Below, in pieces: positions 11,151-23,401 of a DNA stretch of 64,000 nucleotides. Below the pieces are notes generated by a model. It did no database searches. It was not told the DNA's origin and saw nothing but the letters and a program-made list of their open reading frames with translations. Position numbers and translations under genes: made by a program. Position 1 is the first letter of the stretch, and every line of letters begins with the position of its first letter. Where the stretch lies: the NCBI GenBank assembly GCA_020881915.1, contig JAJFPB010000006.1, positions 3,906,001 through 3,970,000 on the forward strand. Direction: 5' to 3'. This DNA comes from Paramyrothecium sp. XJ0827 (taxonomy: Eukaryota > Ascomycota > Sordariomycetes > Hypocreales > Stachybotryaceae).

Positions 11151-12710
11151 ATAAGTAGAAGCCATGGAAGCTTGTATGTAGAAGTGTCACTGGGGAGACA
11201 TAGAGTTATAGAATGAGACACAATACAGTAGCCTTTCACGCTTAGCAAACGACCTTGTTCTTGCAAGTTTTTTTTTTGTGCTGGTTGCGGCACGACACAG
11301 GGCTGTAGGCTTTGACTTATGCACACCGGTACTACAGAAGCGTGACCACGCAAGCCAATTTTCAGCTATTTCTAATTGTATGTTTGAATTGTAAACATAT
11401 GCGAGACAGAAGCATCTGCCATACACAGTTTTAACATAGCCGCTTCGCCGAGGCCCGGTCACAAATGCCCCTAGCTGCAATTCAGGGTCTATAAATAAGG
11501 AAGCTACGTTTCACTAGGAACCCATCAGGTACAGTTGGCATTTCCAAATTAAAGAACGCAACCACCGCTATTCGTAACTCATGTGAACGGAGCGCGAGTG
11601 TAAAAGTCCATGTGAACTAGGTCCTGAAGCCGGCTCTGGAGCACGCATTGGAGCGCGGAGCCAATGTCATTGATGAATCTCTCACGAATCCCCGGCTATG
11701 CGTTGTTCATTTCGAGCGCAAAGCTTGTAACATCTTGATAGTCAAGATAGACGGCCGGTCTGGGTCCACTGTACCGCAGACCGGAGTATTAAGGAAACGG
11801 CAAGGAGACGGATGACAGTTTCTCGATTCCATAGGGATGGCTCTTAATATTCTGCGTACAGTATCCAGAGCCGGCCCAAGGACCTTCCGCCACCTCTTGT
11901 TCAAGCCTGGTTATGCCCTCTTTGCAGGAAACGCGCTCTATAGACTATGAATATATCCTCGTTTGGTGAGCCATGCACCGGTGATCTACACTTCCGATAC
12001 TCACCTTGGCGGGAGGATTGGAAGATCCAAGTTTGAGCAGCATCCGATACGCTACTGAACCTCATTTGGAGATGCTTTGTGTGTGTCCAGGTTCTCCAAG
12101 TGCGCTCGTTGCCCGTCACGGAGAAATCGAGCGGGTCCAGATGCAAAACTTGTAGCATGGGTGTGTATTTGAACAGATGGAGCAAATGACGCGTGAAACC
12201 ACCCCTCTTTGTCGTGCCCATGCGACTGACATCCCTCGGCCTCGCCCTCTGCATCTCCCCAACCTCCTTCCCAGAACTACTACTTGGTAGAAATAAGGCC
12301 TCACCCAGTTGCGGGGTTGCATATGCATGCCTTTGGAGTTGCCCCTTTCCCCATGCTTTCCCCGCATCCTTCGTCGAGGCGATCAACAATAAAAAGTGGT
12401 TCGGACAAAAGCCAGGCAGGGTTCGCGGGGAACTATACCGAAGGAGCCCCCGCAAAAGATCATCGTGATTTGACAGGTTAAGCAGGCTGGGCCATCGTAA
12501 TTTTAGCCAAGCCCGTTTGGAGTCGACCGATGGAGGGGGTTAAGCTAGAACTCGGTGGATTGGGAATACGGCAATTCCTCCGTCAATGACGTGTGATTTC
12601 CACCACGACTTCGGTATGAGAGTATAAAGTTAGCGTGCAGTTGTCAAAATTAGAATTATGTAGTCAACAACGGCCCGGTATTGACCATCGTCCGCTCATA
12701 CGCCTTCGAA
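11151..12710. other. Intergenic region upstream of GH115 gene
   Basis: It serves as the 3' region of the AA7 gene and the promoter of the GH115 gene. A 184-codon minus-strand ORF at 11901-12455 shows no domain and is treated as chance. Confidence 0.6.
12623..12628 (+). promoter_or_regulatory. TATA box of GH115 gene
   Basis: TATAAA lies 83 bases upstream of the chosen GH115 start codon, a usual distance for fungal core promoters. The call rests on sequence and position only. Confidence 0.5.
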
Positions 12711-15700
12711 ATGTTGGTCCAGCTAGCGTTGCTAGTTGTCACACTCCTGCAATGTTGTCAGGCATTGCTCGAGGAGCCTCTTGTTGGATTCAAATCCAGC
12801 AAAGGAAGCCTCGAAATTCAGCGCGCGACCATCATCTACGACGAAGATGATCCGAAAACTGTGGAGATTGCTGTCAATAGCCTTCGGGGAGACTGGAAGG
12901 ACATCACCGGCAGAGAACCAGCCATCAAGACCTGGAAATCAATCAAGAACAGCGACAGAATTGAATCTGCCATCATTGTCGGCACGATTGGGTCGAGCCT
13001 GATTAAGAAGCTGACGGAAGGGGACAAGTTTGATGTAGAAGACATCAAGGACAAGTGGGAGAGCTTCAAGACAGGAACTGTCTCTGATCCCATTCCTGGC
13101 GTCCGCAACGCTCTCGTTATTGCTGGTAGCGACAAGCGCGGTACTGCATTCGGTGTTTATACCCTATCAGAGCAAAGTGGCCAGTCACCGTGAGAAGTTC
13201 CCCGCGGGCATATGTAGCCAGATCAACAACTGATACGCGCCTTGACAGCTTGCACTTCTGGGCCGATGTTCCCGCAACAAAACACGACAAAATTTATGCC
13301 ATTCCCAAAACGAACACATACGGTGAACCCACTGTCAAGTACAGAGGACTGTTTATTAACGATGAGGCGCCTGCTCTCACGGGGTGGTGGGCGCGTCGCC
13401 ACAATGTCGAGGACTACACTTTTGATAGCGAGTTCTACACCCACGTTTTCGACCTCATCGTTCGTCTTAAAGGCAATTTTATATGGCCTGCTATGTGGGG
13501 ATCGTTCATACCTCTTCCAGGCCGTATTTTCTTTACAGACGACCCGAAGAACCAGCAGCTTGCCGACGACTATGGCGTGGTTGTCTCGACAAGTCACCAC
13601 GAGCCCATGCAGCGGGCATCCAACGAGTGGGTGGAGAACCCCAAGGGCGAGTGGGACTGGGTAAAAAACAAGGACAACGTCGTAGAATTCATGGAAGAAG
13701 GCGTAAGACGGGCTGGAAACAATGAGTCTTATTTCACCCTAGGAATGCGCGGTATCAATGACGGCGCTATTGTTGGTGGCAATCCCAAGGAGATACTGAG
13801 GGATGTAATCGATACGCAGAGGCAGCTTCTTGGAAAGTACTATGGAAATGCATCTGATATCCGCCGTAAGTCTATCTTCAGTGGTCTGGGGGGTCTTGAG
13901 AACTAACGGCTTTCAGAGGTGTGGACGGTCTACAAGGAGGTCCAGGCGTACTATGAGGACGGCATGGTTCCTCCTTCTGATGTCACTTTGATGTTCGCGG
14001 ACGACAACTGGGGCAATGTCAGGCGTCTACCTACAGCTGAAGAGAATGAGAGAACCGGAGGCATCGGAGTATGTCTATCGCTGATATTCAGAAGCCCCAA
14101 GCTGACCTTTTGTAGCTGTATCACCATCTCGCCTATGTCGGCAGGCCTAAGAGCTACAAGTGGCAAAATACCAACAACTTGGTATGTTCTGCGATTCTGA
14201 AGCATCCGCAATCTCTAACATCAAACAGCCAAAGCTCTACAAAGAGCTCTTCCATACCACCGAGCGCGGCGCTAATCAAATCTGGGTTTTCAATATTGAA
14301 GACATTAAGCTCCTCGAGCTGCCGTACAGCTTTGCTATGGAAATGGCGTGGAACAAATCCAGCATCGACTTTGACACTATCCCCAACTACCTCGAGCAGT
14401 TCTCTGCTCGCACCTTTGGACTTAACGGCGATCTAGCCAAAGATGCTGCAGACGTTCTTTTCAAGTACAGCCATCTGGTAGGTATGCGCAAGTTTGAGAT
14501 GACTGTTCCGGAGACCTACAGTGTGTTCAACTACCACGAGATGGATCGAATTCTGGACGCTTGGAACGAGCTGGCAGAAAAGGCACAATCAGTGCACAAG
14601 CGCGTTCCTGGGCCTTTCAAAGACACTTTCTTCCAGATCGCGGTGTACCCTGCTGTTTCTGGAGCGAACTACCATGCCGTCACCATCGGCCAGGGCCGCA
14701 ACGCGCAATTTGCTTTGGAGCGACGCAACTCGGCCAACCTGGTTGCTCAGCAGGTTCTCGAGGACTTTGGCTATGACTGGGATCTCGCGATGGAGTACGA
14801 GAAGACGGCCAACGGCAAGTGGAAGGGCATGATGGCTACGCCCAAATTCGACACTGGCCTCGATACGTGGCGGCCACCGTCACGAGATGTGCTCAGCAAT
14901 TTGTCCTACGTACAGATTCGTCAGGACTTTGATTACGGTTTTGGAAACCTTGGAATTGCTGCGCAAGGCTCAGACAGTGCTGAGTGGCAAGGCAGAATCT
15001 GCGCGTCCATCAATGAGGCGTTCCCGACCAAGGGAGGCTTCAGGCCCGTCTTGCCCGCTATCTCGCCATACGGACCCGAATACCTCACTGTGGACCTCTT
15101 CCATAGGGGCGACCACCGCAAGAACTTGCCCTGGTCAATCGAGGTGCCCCACGCTTGGCTCAAGTTTTCCAAGACCTCTGGAACGTTATCTGGTAACAAG
15201 CCGGAAGAACGGATTCAGATTTCGGTCGATTGGCCAGCAGTTCCCGCGGACTTCAGGAAGTCCTTCGATATCCGTGTCAATTGGGAGCCAGAGCCCTACT
15301 TTGACAATATCGGTATCACCGTACTAAATAGCCAGGCCCCTGGCGACTTCAGGGGTTTCCCTGAGACTGGCGGTGTTGCGTCTATCGAGGCTCCTCACTT
15401 CCAGCGCTCTTCAGAAGGCGACGTGGCATTCAAACAAGTTCCTGGTCTTGGATCGCGCAGTGAATCTGGCTCGATTGCCCTCCGTCCTTTCCATGATGCC
15501 CGGGAAGATGTCTCTGCCGCCGAAGGTGCATGGGTTGAATACAACATATTTATCACAGGTGGCAGCTCCAAAGACCTCACGGCCGTGATACACGTCAATG
15601 GCGGTCTCGACACCGATCCTGACCTGCCGATGAAATATTCACTTACTCTAGACGAGGCGCCCAGCAATTTCACTAGGCTTCTCGCAGACCCTCCCGTTCC

Positions 15701-15905
15701 TGGAGACCTTCCTGGTGATTGGACTGCATCTGTTGCGGACCATGTATGGAAGAGGAGTGTTCCTCTTGGTAAGATTGGCCCTGGAGTGCACACGCTGAGA
15801 TGGAGCACAAACTCACCAGAGCTATACTTGGAGAAGATTGTGGTGCAATTTGGAACCACTGCTCCGTATGCATACCTCGGACCGCCAGAGACCAAGAGGA
15901 TTTAG
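12711..15905 (+). CDS. Secreted GH115 xylan alpha-1,2-glucuronidase
   Basis: Five exons (12711-13189, 13249-13865, 13917-14068, 14116-14181, 14229-15905) encode 996 residues, the usual size for GH115. The start is the first ATG in frame and begins a signal peptide (MLVQLALLVVTLLQCCQA). Family features are visible: GSDKRGTAFGVYTLSEQSG, FWADVP, KYRGLFINDEAPALTGW, LKGNFIWPAMWGS, STSHHEPMQRASNEW and YYEDGM..PDDVT-like then FADDNWGN. The C-terminal third has the beta-sandwich regions typical of fungal members. GH115 enzymes remove (4-O-methyl-)glucuronic acid side groups from glucuronoxylan, including internal residues, outside the cell. Intron 2 has a clear branch site (AACTAACGG). The AA7 gene upstream, on the same strand, could oxidise xylo-oligosaccharides released during xylan breakdown. 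Confidence 0.93.
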
Positions 15906-17508
15906 AAGGAGTAGAGCCATAGACGAGAACAGTTTTGGTGTTGAGGATCCAGTTTTACCAAGCTGCCTCTCTCAGAAATCATGAAATAATTTACCTTGAT
16001 CCAGATGAACAAAACTGTGCGTTCCGTGAGCGGGTGTGACTAATTTGTGGTTGAGAGAGTCGTGAAAAAAGTGTCCTTCTTATGTCACTAACTCTCTTCA
16101 GGAGACCTCCATAACGCTATGTTGTATTTACCCACGTAATATTTCCAAGAATTTTGGTCAGAAGAACGAGAACAAGAAGAAGGGAAAATGAAGAAGATTC
16201 GCAATCTTTGAGGCGCGGTACGCCTTTTGCCCAACCTATGGATGTCGACGGCCAGGTCCAAATCTCTATAGGGTAAGCAATACCCACACCGAATTTCGGC
16301 CTAGATTCGATGGTAAATGTGCTCTTACGATGGGATGCGAATCCAGAACAAGAATGCATTCGGAATGAAGAATGTGGATGATCTAGAAAAATAGGGCTTC
16401 ATGCCCTGATTGATCTTGGAAGTTGCAAAATGCAGGCTGTTCTATAGAACCACGAATTGGAAATTTTCATACGGTCTAAGACAGGCCCCAGGGCAGCTAC
16501 CAGCACACGTGGGATGAAGACATTATCAGCCTTGTGAACCTTTAGCAGTGGGTATACCATCCTTGTAGCACTAATTAGCGTTCTTCAGGTATGCAAGGCC
16601 GCGATTTACTAGAACTATCTCGATCAGTCCATCCTAGTCTGGCCTTCCTTTAACCTCGAGTTCAGCATCTGCAACATAATCTTCTCGCCGTGCAACTGGG
16701 TCTTATAGCTGCATCGCAACAATCTCGCTTGCGTAATCGATACGTCATTTATTCGTGGAAGTCTTGTTTACGACCTACAGGAAGTCAAACCTTGTATCTC
16801 AAGACAAGCCGTACCTCACCCAATCTTCGTATCAGCTAACCCTGTCTCTTGAGGTAGCCAGAGGCCAGCCGCTCACAGCGCCAGACAGTGAAGACCGCCA
16901 GACTCCACTGAATTGCACCACCTCCACACTGAATATGGGTCGAAGAATGTTTCTTCGCGCTCCAACTAAACTCACAAATGCGCCGGCGGCAGGATGTAAC
17001 ACGGTACGTTCGTCCCTGCAGGGCTTTGGTGGATAGCGCCGTATCACCCAGAAGTTCTGTAGTAAGCACCTGGTCGCATTTGTCCCTGGTTCTAGCCAGC
17101 CCATTTCTGCTAGCTTAGACGCTTAAACCGGGATAGGTCAGGGAACCTACCAGTTACATCATGCTTCAGGAGAATTGGATACACTAGAAGAACTCTGCGC
17201 CGGCTGCATCCAAGTTGAAGAAGCTGGACCGCAGCGAGAATGGAAAGACTTGACTTTCACGCTAAGCTAAAGTGAATCTTTAATCATTGAGCTTGAAAAT
17301 TAAGTCATGCTGATCGATTCTGTATTCCACTTAACCTAGGTGCCCAGGGTAAGTTAGTAAGCACTAAGCACACTAGTGCCTGGATGTTCTCATAAATCTC
17401 TGCTGCATGCGCTCCTGTTGTGGAAGCAGGAAATCGTGGGCATCCCATCAACTCATCTTCTGCGTCTCGTGAGAAGACGTGATTGTCATCGCATATCACT
17501 CAGAAAAA
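15906..17508. other. Intergenic region
   Basis: There are no supported genes in 1.6 kb; ORFs are short and without domains on both strands. Confidence 0.6.
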
Positions 17509-18537
17509 ATGGCCGGTACACTGCATGGAGGGACATCCTTCCTTCATCTCCCTCCCGAAATTCGCAGCCTCATTTATGACATCGCCTTCACACCTCCTGA
17601 GCACAGCAATCTCCTCGACCCCAAGGACCAGGGATTCACGAGGGAAACCCAACCTTTACTCTATGTTCATCCATTGGTTACTGCAGATCTTCGTTCGCGT
17701 CTGTACAGAGACGAATTCTCCCTTGTCCTTCCTATTCAAGACCCAAGCGAGACATTGAGAGGTCGAGGTCTGAGTGATGATGCATTGGAAACAGCTCTGA
17801 GTCAAATATCACCGTTGATCAAGAACAGATGCAGGAGTATCATTGTGGAAGTATCGCAGACTTGCCAAGTTTTCAAGGAATGGGAGTCGGATTGCGGCGA
17901 AGATAAGGATACCTGGGAGACGAGCGAAGACTACGACTTCTGGGAGGATGACGCCCTTGCCCAGAAATTGATCCCGTGGCTGTTGGAAATTAAGAGAAGG
18001 ATACCCGCATTGCAATCGGTCAAGCTTGTCTTTTGGATGTACGAGGATTGCCTTTCTCTTCCATTGGAGGCGTGGAAGAGTCAACTGTACGTTCTGGCAG
18101 AAGAATGGTATGGTTCCACAGATGAGAGTATTGGCGAGCTCAAGGACGAGGGGATAGATTCGGCAAAGCCTATACTTGACGTCATCGTTCAAGCCAACGT
18201 ATTCGACTTTTACGACCAGGATGCCGGGGATGGGGGCAGGAATTGGATCCAGCAGTGGGATGACTTCGCCAATAATGAAAGGGCTGGCTCCGGGGTCATC
18301 ATCCACTTCTCAGCAATAGACCTCCGTTGGGAAGATCACATCAGGGGAAGATTTGAAGGCAGAGAGTTTGACCCTTCTGGATGGGAGGACGAATACATCA
18401 ACGGCATGAGTGAGGATGAGGCGGATAAGCTGTTGCATGTATCGCCTTTCCCGACAGGTACTTACCGACCACTATTTGTCAAGACGTCTACCGAAGTTGA
18501 TAGGGGTAGCGAGGAGGTTTCTGTTGAGGATGAATAA
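17509..18537 (+). CDS. F-box/2EXR-like protein of unknown function
   Basis: One exon encodes 342 residues. The start at 17509 is the first ATG in the open frame. The N-terminal motif FLHLPPEIRSLIYDIAF is the short helical LPxEIR..IY signature seen in fungal F-box-like and 2EXR-domain proteins, which are often substrate-binding parts of ubiquitin ligases. Only this motif supports the class; the rest, rich in Trp, Asp and Glu (such as WESDCGEDKDTWETSEDYDF), has no domain I know. The last 30 residues are acidic. No signal peptide or membrane segment is seen, so it is probably intracellular. Confidence 0.65.
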   Translation: MAGTLHGGTSFLHLPPEIRSLIYDIAFTPPEHSNLLDPKDQGFTRETQPLLYVHPLVTADLRSRLYRDEFSLVLPIQDPSETLRGRGLSDDALETALSQISPLIKNRCRSIIVEVSQTCQVFKEWESDCGEDKDTWETSEDYDFWEDDALAQKLIPWLLEIKRRIPALQSVKLVFWMYEDCLSLPLEAWKSQLYVLAEEWYGSTDESIGELKDEGIDSAKPILDVIVQANVFDFYDQDAGDGGRNWIQQWDDFANNERAGSGVIIHFSAIDLRWEDHIRGRFEGREFDPSGWEDEYINGMSEDEADKLLHVSPFPTGTYRPLFVKTSTEVDRGSEEVSVEDE

Positions 18538-19342
18538 CCATGCGATGAAAAAAAATGGAAGGTCTTCTATGGAAGGTCTTACTAGCATTTCGAATGGCAA
18601 TATCACCCTCGCGCGACGTGATAAGGGTGGCTAGAAGACAGTGTCAATGATGCGTCGAGATCGCGTCTCCCCATATGACATAAGTGCTCAGTGAAGGACT
18701 CATTTGTCAAACTCCACCGTGTCAGACTTCAATATGCCAAGGAATTGCTGCAATTTCTGCTAAAACTTGCAAAACCACGCCCGCATCATCCCATGCGCCT
18801 CGCAACCTCCCGTCGTAAGAAAAATTTGCTTGTTTTCTCTTCTCTCCGCCAATCAAATTTTTTTTTCTTTTTGTTTTCTTCTCTTATCTCAGAACCAATA
18901 CTCTCTAGTGTGACACGGCTCCATAGCCGGCAGAGTAGCGAATCATTTCAGGGAGACAAGGGCTAATGAGACCTGCAGGGTGATATTCTTTGCTTTTTCT
19001 GCATCTTCCCCAATCACGGAGCAGCAAAATGCATAATGCCCGGACGCCTGCTGCAGGTAGGTAAAATGACAAGTGTGCCTCGCCATGTTAGTTATTGAAG
19101 AACCAACAGGCAAAGAATGTGGTGGTTGGGAAGCATTTAAAGCCATTCCTATCCATCATATTCGCCAGCTTGCGGCTTTGCCATTATGCCTCTGGCGTTT
19201 TGCTCATTGATTTGTTGCCCTTGTATCTCGGCACCTCCCAGCTTATTCTGAACCTTAACAAGCACGACGTATAAGGCACAAATTGTCAGGCTCGGCCAGG
19301 CTATCGCATATCACATTCGTCGTACTCGAGGATTGAGCCCAA
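18538..19342. other. Intergenic region, pyrimidine-rich
   Basis: No gene was found. T-rich and CT-rich runs at about 18857-18890 lie upstream of the Hsp70-like gene and may belong to its promoter. Confidence 0.5.
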
Positions 19343-21945
19343 ATGACGTCGCGTCGGAAGCGCGCTCCCCCTGGTCCCACCAAGACCCCACAGCTGGCTG
19401 ATGCGTTCGTATACCATCTTGCCATGTAATTGATTCGGCTCGTTAACAGACGTCTCTTAGCGTGCTGGGACTTGATGTTGGAACGACTGCCAGTCGGGCA
19501 TGTCTGTTACGACTTAACACACAGAACAAAACACTGGAAAGGCCACATCTGATCAGCAGCCAAGGTCCTACATCTCAAGACCAAACTCTCTGCGACTTTT
19601 CCAACGTCTGCAATCCGTTCCGGACCAAGGACCCTCCTAAAAAATGTTTCGGTTCTCATGTCAACACAAGCGAATTCTGCTTTCCCCTCAAGATGTATCA
19701 GTACTTCGAACGTACGCTCTGGCTAGCAAAAAATGATATGGGCGACAAGGTGAAACAGATACGTGCCAAAATTCCACAAATCGATCAACTCTGGATTATG
19801 ATTGAGCAGCATCCGCAAAGATCTGGAGCTTTCCGAGATGAGGTAGCTTCCCACATGGGGAAGATCTTCGTTGAACATCTCAAAGAGATTCGATCAATCA
19901 GCGACAGGGTGGCCAAGGGCATGTCAATGCGCGTCACGCACCTCGCAGTCACTCTGCCGCCAAATTGGGACCCTATGCTCCAGAAGATCAATGAGGAACT
20001 ATTGATGAAAGTTTGGCCGGATATCAAACAAGACAACGTGACCCTGATATATGAGGCTGAGGCCGTCGGTCACTGGCTACTACGCACGAACGCAGAGAAT
20101 GTGCGCTCAGACGAGCCCAACAAGGTTATATTGGTCGATTTTGGGGGGCACACCCTTGTAAGTGTATACAATTACTTTTAGTGCTACGTTTTCGCGCTCA
20201 TGTTGCCGTTATAGGGGACTTATATCTTTGACCTCGAATATGGAGGCTGTGCCAATGACTTTGCCTTCTTCGTTTCTCCAGATCATGCTGCAAATTGTAC
20301 GGTACTCTGGTTGTGACATTTTGCATCACGGACTTTGGTTGACTCTCATCTTCCAGGTCTTCATGCAGGATCTGAGCTCCATTTCGCTTTGGTCAGAGCT
20401 AAACTCGACGAAAAGATCTCTTCGATGGGATGGGAATTAAGGCCGGTTGAGACAGAGCAGCTCAAATCTAACTTCATCCAGTTCTACAAGGACAAGTGCA
20501 GACAGAACATTGATAACAAACCTTTTTACCTCGACGGCCTAGCTCGACCTAACGACGCATTCCCAGAATACAAGAGGATCACATTCACGCGGCAGGAGAG
20601 TCAAGACATGTATCGGCAATGTTTTCACAACGCTCTGAACGAGTTAGCCTCTTTATTCAAGAAAGTGCCAGCGCAAACCCAGAAGACAATGGTTGTGCTT
20701 AGCGGCGGTACTTTTCGAAGTCAGAGAATTTGGGACGAAGCTGACAAGCTCATCAAAGCGAACGGCTTGCAACATCCAACCTGGACGAACCATATGGTTG
20801 ATGGCGGTCTACTGTGTGTATATCCCCACTTTCCCGGTGCAACCCTTAACTCCTCTACTAACCCAACCTCAAAGCTCTGGGATGGTGTGTATGGGTGCAG
20901 CCCTAGCTGTGGCACATTCTAGAACTGTCGAAGAGTTTTTGTCCCAGTCTGCCTTTGTTATAGACGTTTGTCGAAGGCCACAAGAGCCTGACGAACCCTT
21001 AGACGTCATCTATAGCAGGGGAAAACCTAAGGAGGTGGACCTCTCGTTGAGTATGGAAGGGAGAGAGCACTCGGACAGATATATCAGCTGTGCGCCAATA
21101 GCGCTAGACGGCGGTGCGAGGGCAATACAACGGTCTGCGACGTACCACTCAACATGCTCAAGCGACTTCGCACGGGAAAATGGAAAATATCTATGGAACA
21201 CAAGAAGATGCCCTACCGTGGCAAGGACACTGATTGTCTCGTCTTCAAAGAGGCCCGATTAGGGGTCCGAGGTTCAGAGAACGAGCAAATCTGGCCAGTC
21301 TACTACGACCCGGGCTCCTGCTCTCTTTTCGTGGACAATGACATGTTGAAAGATTCAGAGTCATTGTCTTCAATGGAGAACAACAGAGATAAGTTTGGGA
21401 TCAAAAAGAAAGTTCGGAAAGCTCCTCGGTATAGGTTAGATTGGGAAAATGAACAGATGAGGGATGGAGCCAGATTCTGGGAGGACGATCTTTCCATCAG
21501 TGTCGAGGCCGAGGCGTTAGAACCAGGGGCAAAAGTTCCGAACCCCCAAACTTCGCCTAAACGTCCCGGTACGACAACTCTCGGAAAACAAAGTTATATT
21601 GGTCGAGGATCAACTGTTGCAGCACTGAAGACCACCACTCCTGTCACAACGGGTAAAAATGGGATGCCAGCTAGGGCCTCCCAAGGAAATCCAGCTCCAG
21701 ACTTGGCACAACACCAGACATGCGGTGTTGATCGTAACGAAGCCACTCGAAACGACCAATTTTGTCACCAGCCAACCAGAAGCAATCATCCAATTACGAG
21801 CAATGACTTTCGAGGGATCGCCAGACTTGAAGCCGCTACTCCTGCTCGCCGCTCCGCGGGGAGATCCACTGCTCAACCCAGCCCCGGCTCTAGCGAGCTG
21901 GCGCAACAAGGGAGGAAAAGGAAATCTTATGAGCACGTTAATTAG
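19343..21945 (+). CDS. Hsp70-like ATPase-domain protein, frame break near the end
   Basis: The exons I can place are 19343-19408, 19450-20157, 20215-20296, 20357-20813 and from 20875 on. The first intron is only 41 bases. Actin/Hsp70-fold nucleotide motifs are present in order: GLDVGTTASRACLL (phosphate 1), VILVDFGGHTLGTYIFDLEY (phosphate 2) and VVLSGGTFRSQRIWDE (adenosine). These mark the fungal Hsp70-like group, which keeps the ATPase half but lacks a clear substrate-binding domain. Between about 21108 and 21125 the coding signal jumps frame: one frame reads ISCAPIALDGG and the next begins EGNTTVCDVPLNMLKRL. No good intron explains it, so a one-base indel, real or a sequence error, is likely. 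The tail is rich in Ser, Thr, Pro and basic residues and ends at 21945. Function is unknown; the broken frame may make it a pseudogene. Confidence 0.65.
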
Positions 21946-22511
21946 TTAATGGCTTCATAATGCCTTGTTTATAGAGTCGTAACATCTCTCAGACGTCTTA
22001 AGCATTGTTTCTTTATACTGAGCATCATTATTTAGCTCAAGATAAAATTGTGAGTGCTAGGGAAGGGTTTCGTTTTAGCCTCGCTTTACTGACATGATTT
22101 TGCCTTCTGAGTACCTTGGCCCTCCTACCCAGACGCGAAATGCAGATGAGAATGAGATGATAACCTTTAAAAACATGGAGTGAGGACACTGACACCAAGA
22201 TACAGCATTTGCCTGGGAAACCTACTCTAACGAGTAAGTAGGCTCCAACACTGGCCTTCTCAATAAGCATTAGACGACTCGTGAAAAGGCTTAGAAAATC
22301 AGATGGTTCAGGTCTTAAACAGCCTATATTTTCACAGGGTTTTGAAGCTATTTATTTCCCAGCTTTTTGATGTGACTTGTGGATGGCAGTCGACGTAGCA
22401 GCGGTCAAGTTTCTTACCTCCGTACACGAAACCCTACTCAACTTGCGATAGCTATGCTATTGGTGCCAGCCTGAGGGTTTATTTCGACATGTCAAGCTGT
22501 GAAAACCAGGC
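21946..22511. other. Intergenic region between converging genes
   Basis: This is the 3' side of two converging genes. No gene or repeat was recognised. Confidence 0.5.
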
Positions 22512-23401
22512 TCAGAGCTCAACGTGTTGGATCTTCCCTGGATCTCCCTCTCTCTCGCGAACGACAGCTCTTGTTTGGCGCAGAACACCGTCACTGGTTC
22601 GAGCCGCCCTTACGGCCCACGTCGATGGGTGCCCTAGTCCCCCATACGTGTCGCCGTGGTGGAGGTTGCCATCCAATGACGGCAAAAAATCTGGCGAGAT
22701 CTTGAAATAGCCTTCCCACCGACCAATAAGTTCTGGAGCCCAGTTTCGGATATTGTCGTCGTCGAACTCGCGGGTGACCAATTTGACTGAAGCCTTCTGG
22801 TTCATTACTTGTCGCGGCGTTTCGAGCACCAATCTGATCGAATCCTCATCAGCGTTGATGAATACCGTTGTCTGGTATCCAGACCAGACATGCTGAAAGA
22901 CTGGTCTGACAGAGAAAGCGTTTTTGGTGTCGCTGCGTTCCTGACACCATCTCTCAAAAGCTCTACTCAATTAGCTGGGCCTGTTCAAGACTGGGAGCAC
23001 TTACAGTCTCGCTGCCACGTCGTCGGCACCGTCAAGATACTCTGTTTCTATCCAAATAATGCGGAACTCCCCCGGCTCGTCATTGTTGATCATTACATAG
23101 TAAGAGTTCACGATGGCACACCGAAACGCCTCCCATTCATCATCACTATGGCCGTAGTAGGTGCGCACACAACCCAGCCCCAAGACGGCAGTTTCCATCG
23201 CCTTACTCTGAAAGCATCATGCAAAAGATCAAGTTGTGAACCATCCGAAATTCCGAGGTCTTCTCGCAAGGCGACGAACGGCTGGAAGCTAGGTGGTATA
23301 TAGACCGCTTCAGATGTCAGGTGTTTAGCAGGCGGCTTCACCATTGTTGGTTCGGGAAAGGTGCTAATGAACGGAGGCACTTGGTACCCGGATGCATCCA
23401 T
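22512..23401 (-). pseudogene. Fungal orphan family gene with frameshift
   Basis: The minus-strand gene starts at 23401 (MDASGYQVPPF). One frame runs to KLPSWGWVV; the next residues expected in this fungal family (a WGxxxYRxxYG motif) continue in another frame as VRTYYGHSDDEWEAF. The shift lies in 23161-23170 and equals one missing base. Downstream coding resumes normally and crosses a 42-base intron (22963-23004, GTAAGT..TAG) into AFERWCQERSD and on to the stop at 22512. The family is common in filamentous fungi but I know of no assigned function. No signal peptide was seen. It is either a recent pseudogene or a base-calling error; every other part of the frame is open. Confidence 0.55.

Noticed and set aside
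11901..12455. 184-codon minus-strand ORF between AA7 and GH115
   Set aside because: No domain, odd composition and no supporting splice or signal features.
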